From the NCBI RefSeq assembly GCF_040779325.2, contig NZ_JBFONT020000004.1, positions 62,001 to 126,000 on the forward strand: 64,000 bases of DNA. Direction: 5' to 3'. Both the position numbers and the translations under genes were made by a program. The notes under the pieces were generated by a model. The model was not told the DNA's origin and did not search any database. It worked only from the letters and a program-made list of their open reading frames with translations. Of this stretch, positions 15,406-22,690 are shown piece after piece; the stretch's first letter is position 1; each line of letters begins with the position of its first letter. Source of the DNA: Aestuariibius violaceus (GTDB lineage Bacteria > Pseudomonadota > Alphaproteobacteria > Rhodobacterales > Rhodobacteraceae).

Positions 15406-16117
15406 CGGGCTGATCGTCGATAGCGTCTCGTTCTCCTACGGGCGCAAGGAGGCGCTGAAAGACGTCTCGTTCACCGTCGAGCCGGGTCAGTTCTGTGCCC
15501 TCCTCGGCCCGAACGGCGCGGGCAAATCCACGCTCTTCGCGCTCCTCACACGACTGATCACCACCCGCCAGGGCCGGATCGAGGTCGCGGGCCACAACCT
15601 TCTGAAATCCCCCAGAAAAGCGCTCGCCAGCATGGGCGTGGTCTTCCAGCAGCCGACCCTCGACCTCGACCTCACCGTCGCCCAGAACCTCCGCTACTTC
15701 GCCGCCCTCCACGGCCTCGCTGGCCGCGACGCCGCAACCCGCATCGACGCCGCCCTCGACCGCCTCGCCATGCGCGACCGCGCAAGCGAAAAGGTCCGTG
15801 CCCTCAACGGCGGTCACCGCCGCCGGACCGAGATCGCCCGCACCCTCCTCCACGACCCCAAGGTCCTGCTCCTCGACGAACCGACCGTCGGCCTCGACGC
15901 CGCCACCCGCCAGTCGATCACGGCCCATGTCCATGAAATCACGGCAGAAAACCACCTCACCACGCTTTGGGCCACCCACCTGACCGACGAGGTGGGCCCC
16001 ACCGACCGCCTTGTCATCCTCCACCAGGGCCGGATCCGGGCCGACGGCATCGCCGCCGACATCACCGGCCCCACTCCCCTTGCCGATCGCTTCCTCACCC
16101 TGACGGAAGCCGCATGA
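15386..16117 (+). CDS. ABC transporter ATP-binding protein, PQQ-associated (LutE-like)
   Basis: A 243-residue ATPase with Walker A GPNGAGKST (41-49), Walker B LLLDEP (161-166) and H-loop His198. The signature loop reads LNGGHRRR (140-147) instead of the usual LSGGQ; I recall this as typical of the PQQ-linked subfamily. The start is TTG at 15386, 11 bases after AGGAG, inside the preceding gene. With the ABC-2 permease at 16218 it should form an ATP-driven inner-membrane transporter served by the LutA-like binding protein. Confidence 0.88.
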   Translation: MKSQSNNGLIVDSVSFSYGRKEALKDVSFTVEPGQFCALLGPNGAGKSTLFALLTRLITTRQGRIEVAGHNLLKSPRKALASMGVVFQQPTLDLDLTVAQNLRYFAALHGLAGRDAATRIDAALDRLAMRDRASEKVRALNGGHRRRTEIARTLLHDPKVLLLDEPTVGLDAATRQSITAHVHEITAENHLTTLWATHLTDEVGPTDRLVILHQGRIRADGIAADITGPTPLADRFLTLTEAA

Positions 16118-16122
16118 CCGTC

Positions 16123-16208
16123 CCCCTTCATCTGGCACAAAGTCCTCCCGCCGGAGGCCCGCGCGGCTGGGCGGGCGGGCGCCGCGCCGAAGGCGCGCGG
16201 GCGCTCGC
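16123..16208. repeat. Compound intergenic repeat: CTTCATCTGGC motif copy 3 plus GC-rich hairpin element copy 1
   Basis: A diverged CCCTTCATCTGGCACAAAGTCC (16124-16145) runs into a CCTCCCGCCGGAGG hairpin. It is followed by GCGCGGCTGGGCGGGCGGGC (16161-16180) and the hairpin CGCGCC-GAA-GGCGCG. A second copy of the GC-rich part is at 52852-52897, with the hairpin changed to CGTGC-GCA-GCACG, again self-complementary. It fills the gap between the ATPase and permease genes. Confidence 0.65.
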
Positions 16209-16217
16209 CGCCGCGCC

Positions 16218-17000
16218 ATGATCGCCTCCCTCATCGCCATCATCGCCCGCGAGGCGCTCCGCTTCGTCCACCAGCGCGAACGCTTCCTCGCCGCCCTCGT
16301 CCGCCCCCTCGTCTGGCTGCTTGTCTTCGCCGCGGGCTTCCGCGCCGCGCTCGGCCTGTCGATCATCCCGCCCTACCAGACCTACATCACCTACGAGACC
16401 TACATCGTCCCCGGGCTCTGCGGGATGATCCTTCTTTTCAACGGGATGCAATCCTCCCTCAGTCTCGTCTACGACCGCGAGATGGGCTCGATGCGGCTCC
16501 TGCTGACCAGCCCGCAACCGCGCTGGTGGCTCCTCTTCTCCAAGCTCATCGGCTCGACCGCGATCTCCATCCTGCAGGTCTACGCCTTCCTCGCCATCGC
16601 CGCCCTTTTCGGCATCACTCTGCCCGCCTGGGGCTACGTCACGGTCCTTCCAGCCCTTCTCGTCGCCGGGCTCATGCTTGGCGCCCTTGGCCTCCTTCTC
16701 TCCTCTTTCATCAAGCAGCTGGAAAACTTCGCCGGTGTGATGAACTTCGTGATCTTCCCGATGTTCTTCCTCTCCTCCGCCCTCTACCCCCTCTGGAAGA
16801 TGGCGGAATCAAGCGAGCTGTTGCATGACATCTGCGCCGCGAACCCTTTCACCCACGCCGTCGAGCTCATCCGCTTCGCGCTCTATGTCGACCTCAACCT
16901 GCCCGCCTTGGGCTGGACGATGCTCGCCACGGCGCTCTTCACCGCGGCCGCCCTCTGGGGCTACGACCCGGCCCGCGGCACCATGCGCCGCAAGACCTGA
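16218..17000 (+). CDS. ABC-2 type permease of the PQQ-associated transporter (LutF-like)
   Basis: A 260-residue integral membrane protein with six hydrophobic segments and the ABC-2 family pattern (YDREMGSMRLLLTSPQPRWW coupling region near residues 83-102). It pairs with the ATPase ending 100 bases upstream. ABC-2 permeases usually export; in the lut system the set is associated with lanthanide uptake or with PQQ-dehydrogenase function, and the direction of transport is unsettled. It is the last core gene of the plus-strand lut-like run. Confidence 0.87.
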   Translation: MIASLIAIIAREALRFVHQRERFLAALVRPLVWLLVFAAGFRAALGLSIIPPYQTYITYETYIVPGLCGMILLFNGMQSSLSLVYDREMGSMRLLLTSPQPRWWLLFSKLIGSTAISILQVYAFLAIAALFGITLPAWGYVTVLPALLVAGLMLGALGLLLSSFIKQLENFAGVMNFVIFPMFFLSSALYPLWKMAESSELLHDICAANPFTHAVELIRFALYVDLNLPALGWTMLATALFTAAALWGYDPARGTMRRKT

Positions 17001-17054
17001 GCCTACGACCATGGCGGCGTCGAAAATCGGCGCAATCCGTGCTATGTCCGCCAG

Positions 17055-17591
17055 ATGATGAAAACACTCGTCCTTCCGCTCGCCCTTCTCGCCATGCCAC
17101 TCTCGGCTGAAACCGACGAATTCGGCACCCTGAATCCTGACGAGATGACGTGGCAGAACAACCTGACCGCCGCCGAACGCGGCGAGACCTCGATGATGAT
17201 GTGCGCATCAGGCTACATGATGACCAAGTCGGGCGATCACGAAACCGCCCGGAAGATCTTCGAAGCCTGCGCCGAGGATGGCTGGACCGGCACGATGACC
17301 TGGCTCAGCCAGCTCGACAACAACGGCCTTGCCGGAGCGTACGACCCGGACGCGGCCGCCGAGTGGGACCGCAAGGCGGCAGAGCTTGGCGATCCGGTGG
17401 GTAAGTTCAACTACGGCCTCGCGCTGATCCGGGGCCACGGGGTGCAGAAGGACGAAGAGGCGGGCCGCGCCCTGATCGACGAGGCGGCAGCCACAGGCCT
17501 TCCGATCGCCCGGCGCATGGTCGCCGCCGACTATGACCCCGAAGAGGTCACGCCCGACGCCGACAACTGGAAATACGCGCCCCTCTTCTGA
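17055..17591 (+). CDS. Exported Sel1-repeat (TPR-like) protein
   Basis: A 178-residue protein: signal peptide (MMKTLVLPLALLAMPLSA), then about three Sel1-like helical repeats (AAEWDRKAAELGDPVGKFNYG and GRALIDEAAATGLPIARRM are clear). Such repeats mediate protein contacts. The start may be Met1 or Met2. The 3' end runs 61 bases into the convergent ATPase gene (17531-18223). Position suggests membership of the PQQ island; no function is assigned. Confidence 0.78.
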   Translation: MMKTLVLPLALLAMPLSAETDEFGTLNPDEMTWQNNLTAAERGETSMMMCASGYMMTKSGDHETARKIFEACAEDGWTGTMTWLSQLDNNGLAGAYDPDAAAEWDRKAAELGDPVGKFNYGLALIRGHGVQKDEEAGRALIDEAAATGLPIARRMVAADYDPEEVTPDADNWKYAPLF

Positions 17592-18223
17592 CGCTCTTCC
17601 ACGATGCGCGCGGGCGACCCACCCAGAACCGCGATGCGGTCGGCCAGACGTTCCGCCTCGGCCTCCACATGGGTGACCAGAACGGTTGCGACCCGCCGGG
17701 ACGCGCGCAGACGTTCGAACAGCGCCATCATCTCGTCCGCCAGGTCCGGGTCGAGCGACACGAAGGGTTCATCCATCAACAACAGCTCCGGGGCGGCCGC
17801 GAACGCCCGGGCGAGTGAGAGGCGCCGCCGCTGGCCAAGCGAAAGCTGGCCGGGAAAGTCCCCGCCCCGCCCCGCCAAGCCGACCTCGGCCAACGCCGCC
17901 TCAGCCGCATCGACACCGACCCCGGTTGTAACACGCAGATTGTCAATCAGGCTACGCCAGGGCAGCAGCGTCGGCTCCTGAAACACGAAGGCCCGCCGCT
18001 CGGTCGCCGCCAGCGTTCCGGAAAACCGGGCCTCCAGCCCCGCCATGATCCGCAAAAGCGTCGTCTTGCCGATCCCCGACGGCCCGACAAGGGCCAGCGT
18101 CTCTGCCGGTTTCAGCCTGATGTCGATGGGACCAAGCACGGGCCCGCCGCCGAACGACATCGCCGTCAGCGCAAGCGTCAGGACGGGCGGGCCTGCGGCG
18201 CCTCCGTCGATGGCCCGCAGCAT
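17531..18223 (-). CDS. ABC transporter ATP-binding protein, TauB/SsuB type
   Basis: A 230-residue ATPase with Walker A GPSGIGKTT (47-55), signature LSLGQRRRLSLARAF, Walker B LLLMDEPF and switch His in VTHVEAEAE. It begins 5 bases after the stop of the tauA-like gene, so the two form an operon. The permease expected next is absent: a convergent Sel1-repeat gene overlaps its 3' end by 61 bases. The lone TauC-type permease at 1849-2610 is the likely partner. Confidence 0.88.
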   Translation of the reverse strand: MLRAIDGGAAGPPVLTLALTAMSFGGGPVLGPIDIRLKPAETLALVGPSGIGKTTLLRIMAGLEARFSGTLAATERRAFVFQEPTLLPWRSLIDNLRVTTGVGVDAAEAALAEVGLAGRGGDFPGQLSLGQRRRLSLARAFAAAPELLLMDEPFVSLDPDLADEMMALFERLRASRRVATVLVTHVEAEAERLADRIAVLGGSPARIVEERQKRGAYFQLSASGVTSSGS

Positions 18224-18228
18224 CGCGG

Positions 18229-19197
18229 TCAGCTCGCCGGTTGCAGGAAGGTGCCTTCGGGCAGAGTTGTCGCCTCGCCCAAAAGCTCCGGCCCGCCGAG
18301 GTCGACCATCAGTTCCAGCATCCGCGCCGCGGCGGCCTCATCGACCGGACCCGCCTCCGGGATGCCTTCCCGGAAGCCCGCCTTCAACGCCTCGAACTGG
18401 GTATCGTTGTCGACCCGCATCCGCGGCCGCAGCCGGTCCCACGCCGCGTCATCTTCGGCCAGAAGATCCTTCGCGGCCCGCGATGCATCGGCCAATCCGC
18501 GCACCAGATCTGGCTGCGCCTCCAACAGCTCGCCCTTCACTACGTAACCCAGAAGCGGCGTATCGGGATCCAGCCCCAGCGCCTCGGCCGCCTCGGCGAC
18601 CGAGATCAGGCGGCGCATCCCGGCCGCTTCCATCTTCGCCATGAAGTGCCAATAGTTGATGGCGCCTGCGATATCGCCATCAAGCGCGGTCTTGAAGATC
18701 AGCGGCGGCGCGCCGTAGACCTGCTCGGTCTCTCCGGCAAGGTCCAGCCCCTGTTGCGCCGCATAGGCTTGCAGGATCAGCCAGCTCTTGTCGAGCGGCC
18801 CGCCTGCGATCCCGATCTTCTCACCGGCCAGGTCCGTAATGCTGCCGATGTCGCTGTCGCCCGCGACTATCACGCCACCCACCGCCTTGGAATAGGGGAT
18901 AAAGACATAATCCTTCCCCGCTGCCCGCTGCCGCGCGACCCAAAGCCAGTCGGACACGATCACGTCCGCCTCGCCACCCTGAAAGGCGACCTGCGCCGCC
19001 GATCCACCGGCCACGCCCTGCACCTGCAGGTCGAACCCGTGGTCGGCGTCGAGCCCGTAATGCCCGATCGTGTCGAGCTCCCAGTTCACCGTGCCGAACT
19101 CAAGAACCGACGCGCGCAGCACCGGCGTCTCTGCCGATACCGCGACCGCGCTGAGAGAAACCACCGCCGCAGCGGCCAGTCTGCCGAAAAAGCCCAT
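18229..19197 (-). CDS. ABC transporter substrate-binding protein, TauA/SsuA (NMT1-like) type
   Basis: A 322-residue exported protein with signal peptide (residues 1-22) and the NMT1/OMS1-like pattern of nitrate-, taurine- and sulfonate-binding proteins (GGEADVIVSDWLWVARQRAAG, LAGEKIGIAGGPLDKSWL). It is the first gene of an operon with the ATPase. A promoter-motif copy lies about 55-70 bases upstream, which joins this transporter to the PQQ dehydrogenase regulon. The ligand is unknown; a PQQ-related molecule, an alcohol-derived acid or a metal-binding small molecule are all open. Confidence 0.87.
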   Translation of the reverse strand: MGFFGRLAAAAVVSLSAVAVSAETPVLRASVLEFGTVNWELDTIGHYGLDADHGFDLQVQGVAGGSAAQVAFQGGEADVIVSDWLWVARQRAAGKDYVFIPYSKAVGGVIVAGDSDIGSITDLAGEKIGIAGGPLDKSWLILQAYAAQQGLDLAGETEQVYGAPPLIFKTALDGDIAGAINYWHFMAKMEAAGMRRLISVAEAAEALGLDPDTPLLGYVVKGELLEAQPDLVRGLADASRAAKDLLAEDDAAWDRLRPRMRVDNDTQFEALKAGFREGIPEAGPVDEAAAARMLELMVDLGGPELLGEATTLPEGTFLQPAS

Positions 19198-19224
19198 CTG
19201 ATCCTCCCGTTTGGCTTGGCCTTC

Positions 19225-19266
19225 AACCTAGCAGCGCCAGCGCCCGCTCAAATGCGACCAAAGACC
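19225..19266 (-). promoter_or_regulatory. Candidate regulon promoter for the tauA-tauB-like operon
   Basis: On the minus strand GGTCTTTGGTCGCATT (19266 to 19251) matches the pedF site at most core positions. TAGGTT starts at 19230, 21 bases past the site end. The predicted leader is about 20 bases. Confidence 0.5.
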
Positions 19267-19274
19267 AATCGGCG

Positions 19275-19799
19275 TCATTCTATCACGAGCCGCGGCAGCC
19301 AATGCCCCTCGGGATCGCCACGCTCCAGATCCATCTCGCGCACCGGCCGCAGATCGCCTTCCGGCGGCGGAGCCGAGATCACGTTCATGTCGATCTCGTG
19401 CAACCGGCCAATCAGGCGCTCACCCTCGTCCTCCAGTCGGTAATAGACGCCGTTCCAGGTATCGATCCCGTACTCGGCCGCACCCTTCCAGATGAAGAGG
19501 AAGTCGTATTCGAGGTCGATCAGATCCTCGCCGATGTCGCGCCGGATCTCATAGGGGTAAGGCACGTGGCACCAGTGCTTTTCCGGCCCCTCGATGCAGC
19601 GGAACGGTCGCATCGACAGGAAGTGATCGGCAAACGGCGCCTCGACCCAGTCGATCTCGTAGCCGCTACCGTCGAACGTGGTCCGCGCGACTTCGATCCG
19701 TTCTCCCGCCAGACTTTCAAGCCACGCGGTCCGGACGTCTTCCGCATGACCCGCCTGAGCGGCAACCAGCAGCGTCATCGCCAGCGTTGACCGTCGCAT
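19275..19799 (-). CDS. Exported protein of unknown function beside the PQQ dehydrogenase
   Basis: A 174-residue protein with signal peptide MRRSTLAMTLLVAAQAGHA. The start at 19799 follows a strong SD (CGGGAGGACA); an upstream in-frame ATG at 19871 has none. The mature part is rich in Trp, Tyr and acidic residues (FRCIEGPEKHWCHVPYPYEI, FLFIWKGAAEYGIDTWNGVYY), suggesting a compact beta protein with one Cys pair. I do not recognise the family. It is divergent from the dehydrogenase gene. Confidence 0.72.
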   Translation of the reverse strand: MRRSTLAMTLLVAAQAGHAEDVRTAWLESLAGERIEVARTTFDGSGYEIDWVEAPFADHFLSMRPFRCIEGPEKHWCHVPYPYEIRRDIGEDLIDLEYDFLFIWKGAAEYGIDTWNGVYYRLEDEGERLIGRLHEIDMNVISAPPPEGDLRPVREMDLERGDPEGHWLPRLVIE

Positions 19800-19865
19800 G
19801 TTGTCCTCCCGCCCGCCATCAGGCGAAGGGCAATCCCGACCTGTCAAGCCCCCGCGGGGTCGTAA

Positions 19866-19880
19866 GACCATTGTTCAATA
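19866..19880 (+). promoter_or_regulatory. Promoter-motif copy in the dehydrogenase divergent region
   Basis: GACCATTGTTCAATA matches the CCAATA end and GACC start of the motif. A TACTAA hexamer starts at 19905, 25 bases past the site end, so spacing differs from the other copies. Either the dehydrogenase promoter has a different geometry or its functional site lies elsewhere in 19800-19975. Confidence 0.35.
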
Positions 19881-19975
19881 CCTGCGCCCCGCCCCCTCGT
19901 CCGATACTAACCGAAGGGGCCCAGCGCGCCCCGGTTCGGCGCGCGGCCTGTAAGGACGGCTCAGGGAGGATTGAC

Positions 19976-21742
19976 ATGAACCGCTTTATTCTCGCCGCGA
20001 CGGCGGGGCTTCTGGCCACAGGCATGGCCCACGCCCAGGTGACCGAAGAAGACCTCGCCAACGACCAGGCGACACCGGAAAACGTGCTCACCAACGGGAT
20101 GGGTCGGCACCTGCAGCGGTATTCGCCGCTCGATACGCTCAACCGCGAAAACGTCGACAAGCTGGTCCCGGCCTGGGCGTTCTCGCTGGGCGGGGAAAAG
20201 CAGCGCGGGCAGGAGACGCAGCCGCTGATCCATGACGGGATCATGTATATCACCGGGTCATACAGCCGCCTCTACGCGATCGACGCCATGACGGGCGAGG
20301 AAATCTGGCAGTACGATGCGCGTCTGCCCGAAGGCATCCTGCCCTGCTGTGACGTGGTGAACCGGGGGGCCGCCATTTATGGCGACAAGGTCTATTTCGG
20401 CACGCTCGATGCCCGGATCGTCGCGCTCGACGCCAAGACGGGCGACGTGGTCTGGCGCGACCAGATCGCCGATTACAAGGCGGGCTACAGCTATACGGCC
20501 GCTCCTCTGATCGTGAACGGGCTCGTCATCACCGGCAATTCTGGCGGTGAATTCGGCGTCGTCGGTTCCGTACAGGCCCGGGATGCTGAAACCGGCGATC
20601 TCGTCTGGGAACGTCCCGTGATCGAAGGTCATATGGGCACGCTCAACGGTGAAGAAAGCACCATGACCGGCACGCTCAACGCGTCCTGGCCCGGCGACAT
20701 GTGGAAGACCGGCGGCGGGGCGACCTGGCTCGGCGGGTCTTACGACGCGGATACCGACACGCTTGTCTTCGGCACCGGCAACCCGGCGCCCTGGAACTCG
20801 TGGCTGCGTGGCGGCGGCACGGAAAGCGACGACCTGATGGGCGACGCGCTCTATGCCTCCTCGCGGCTCGGCATCGATCCGGCGAATGGTGAGATCAAGT
20901 GGCACTACCAGACGACACCGCGCGAAGGCTGGGACTATGACGGCGTGAACGAAGTCGTCTCCTATACGGACCGCGAGGGGAACGCCCGCTTCGCCACCGC
21001 CGACCGGAACGGCTTTTTCTACGTGCTCAACCGCGAAGACGGCGCGTTCATCTCTGCCGTGCCCTTCGTCAAGGACATCACCTGGGCCGAAGGCATCGAC
21101 GAGACCGGGCGTCCGATCTTCATCGAGGACAACCGCCCCGGCGATCCCTCGGCAGCAGCGGATGGCCAGAAAGGCGACGTGGTCTTCGCCTCGCCCGGCT
21201 TCCTCGGCGGCAAGAACTGGATGCCGATGGCCTTCTCCCAGCGAACCGGCAACTTCTACGTCCCGTCCAACGAATGGGGCATGGATATCTGGAACGAGCC
21301 GATCACCTACAAGCAGGGCGCGGCCTATCTGGGCGCGGGCTTTACCATCAAGCCGAACTACGAGGACCACATCGGCTCTCTCAAGGCGATCGATCCGGAC
21401 ACGGGCGAACTCGTCTGGGAGTACCAGAACGACGCCCCGCTTTGGGCCGGTGTCATGACGACCGCGGGCGGTCTGGTCTTCACCGGCACGCCTGAAGGCA
21501 AGTTCATGGCCTTCGACGACGAAACGGGGGAAGAACTGTGGTCCTTCCAGACCGGCTCCGGCATCGTCGGCCAGCCCGTGACCTGGGAACAGGACGGCGA
21601 GCAATATGTCTCGGTCATCTCCGGCTGGGGCGGCGCGGTTCCGCTCTGGGGCGGCGAGGTGGCCAACAAGGTCAACTACCTCAACCAGGGCGGCATGCTC
21701 TGGACCTTCCGGCTCCCGGCGGAGCTGGCATCGGCTGACTGA
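19976..21742 (+). CDS. exaF: Lanthanide-type PQQ-dependent alcohol dehydrogenase, ExaF/PedH-like
   Basis: A 588-residue exported quinoprotein (signal peptide residues 1-20) with an eight-bladed propeller. It has the vicinal disulfide pair C124-C125 (PCCDVVNRG). Metal ligands are probably Glu192 (GGEFG), Asn269 (GTGNPAPWN) and Asp320, with the extra Asp322 in GWDYDGVNE. The Asp-x-Asp pair marks lanthanide-dependent enzymes; calcium enzymes have Ala or Ser at the second position. GGEKQRGQETQPLIHDG and LDARIVALDAKTGDVVW resemble ExaF/PedH (ethanol and broader alcohols, sometimes formaldehyde) more than XoxF5. SD is AGGGAGGA, and a strong terminator follows. PedF would be the electron acceptor. 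Confidence 0.94.
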   Translation: MNRFILAATAGLLATGMAHAQVTEEDLANDQATPENVLTNGMGRHLQRYSPLDTLNRENVDKLVPAWAFSLGGEKQRGQETQPLIHDGIMYITGSYSRLYAIDAMTGEEIWQYDARLPEGILPCCDVVNRGAAIYGDKVYFGTLDARIVALDAKTGDVVWRDQIADYKAGYSYTAAPLIVNGLVITGNSGGEFGVVGSVQARDAETGDLVWERPVIEGHMGTLNGEESTMTGTLNASWPGDMWKTGGGATWLGGSYDADTDTLVFGTGNPAPWNSWLRGGGTESDDLMGDALYASSRLGIDPANGEIKWHYQTTPREGWDYDGVNEVVSYTDREGNARFATADRNGFFYVLNREDGAFISAVPFVKDITWAEGIDETGRPIFIEDNRPGDPSAAADGQKGDVVFASPGFLGGKNWMPMAFSQRTGNFYVPSNEWGMDIWNEPITYKQGAAYLGAGFTIKPNYEDHIGSLKAIDPDTGELVWEYQNDAPLWAGVMTTAGGLVFTGTPEGKFMAFDDETGEELWSFQTGSGIVGQPVTWEQDGEQYVSVISGWGGAVPLWGGEVANKVNYLNQGGMLWTFRLPAELASAD

Positions 21743-21761
21743 GCCAACTGAAATCCCGGAA

Positions 21762-21791
21762 AGAGGCGCCTTCGGAAGGCGCCTCTTTTTT
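21762..21791 (+). terminator. Rho-independent terminator of the PQQ dehydrogenase gene
   Basis: A perfect 11-bp stem AGAGGCGCCTT-CGG-AAGGCGCCTCT (21762-21786) is followed directly by a T run (21786-21791), 20 bases after the dehydrogenase stop codon. It is the clearest intrinsic terminator in the window. Confidence 0.92.
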
Positions 21792-21904
21792 GTGGGACGG
21801 TGGGCAGGAGTGACCAGGCTACCCGGAAACCGTCCAGTGGACGATCTCGCTTGCGAACGGGCCGAGCGCCGCGCAGCGGGAGCGCCGTTCCAGTCCTATG
21901 CTAA

Positions 21905-21946
21905 GACCATTTGGCAAGTGCGCCGATTGAACGGTCCCTTTAGACT
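21905..21946 (+). promoter_or_regulatory. Candidate regulon promoter for the response regulator gene
   Basis: GACCATTTGGCAAGT (21905-21919) is followed by TAGACT at 21941, with 21 bases between, exactly as at the nosR-like gene. The predicted +1 is 21953, the A of the ATG, so the transcript would be leaderless; no SD is visible before this start. The site would also allow autoregulation. Confidence 0.5.
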
Positions 21947-21952
21947 TCAACC

Positions 21953-22648
21953 ATGGTGACTGTATCGGTATCTCAAACAAGTCCTCAGATCGCGCCGAAA
22001 GGCTGGGCCCTCGTCGTTGACGATCACCCCCTCTTCTGCGACGCGCTCGAACTCACGCTGAAATCGATTGGCTCCTTCACCGGCATCGAAACGGCCGACC
22101 GGCTGGAAGCGGCCCTCGCGTTTCTTGAGGAACGGCCAGATCCTCATCTGATCGTCCTTGACCTTAACCTGCCCGATGTCAGCGGGCTCGACGGGCTTGT
22201 CCGGCTCAAGACACGGGCCAAGGACACGCCAGTCATCGTGGTCTCCTCCATGGCCGACAACGCCATCGTGGCCGGCGCGCTCAAAGGCGGGGCCGCCGGG
22301 TTCGTCCCAAAACATAGCCCCCGCTCTGTCTTCCGCGACGCGCTTGATGCGATCGCAAAGGGTGAGACCTACCGCCCACCTGGCTTCGTCGAACCCGAAG
22401 GCGGCGACACGACGGCCGACACCCTGACGCGCCTTGCCTCGCTCACCAACCAGCAGGGCCGCATCCTGCAACTCATCTGCGAAGGCAAGCTGAACAAGCA
22501 GATCGCCTATGACCTGTCCATCGCGGAAACGACGGTCAAGGCGCATGTCACAGCGATCATGCGCAAGCTCTGCGTCCAGTCGCGCACCCAGGCCGTTCTG
22601 GTCGCCCAGGAAGCCAAATTCGCGAACGTCTTGCCAAAATCCGACTGA
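21953..22648 (+). CDS. LuxR/NarL-family response regulator (AgmR/ExaE-like)
   Basis: A 231-residue protein. An N-terminal receiver has acidic residues VVDDHP (about 21-26), phosphoacceptor Asp70 (LIVLDLNLPD) and Lys in FVPKHSP. A C-terminal LuxR helix-turn-helix follows (KLNKQIAYDLSIAETTVKAHVTAIMRKL). Regulators of this type (AgmR, ExaE) control PQQ alcohol dehydrogenase systems in Pseudomonas. Next to the dehydrogenase and upstream of a FIST protein and hybrid kinase, it is the obvious candidate to bind the shared promoter motif. An alternative GTG start at 21956 is possible. Confidence 0.9.
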   Translation: MVTVSVSQTSPQIAPKGWALVVDDHPLFCDALELTLKSIGSFTGIETADRLEAALAFLEERPDPHLIVLDLNLPDVSGLDGLVRLKTRAKDTPVIVVSSMADNAIVAGALKGGAAGFVPKHSPRSVFRDALDAIAKGETYRPPGFVEPEGGDTTADTLTRLASLTNQQGRILQLICEGKLNKQIAYDLSIAETTVKAHVTAIMRKLCVQSRTQAVLVAQEAKFANVLPKSD

Positions 22649-22690
22649 ATCTCCTAATTTGATCTCAGGGAGATTACGGAAAGTACGCTG

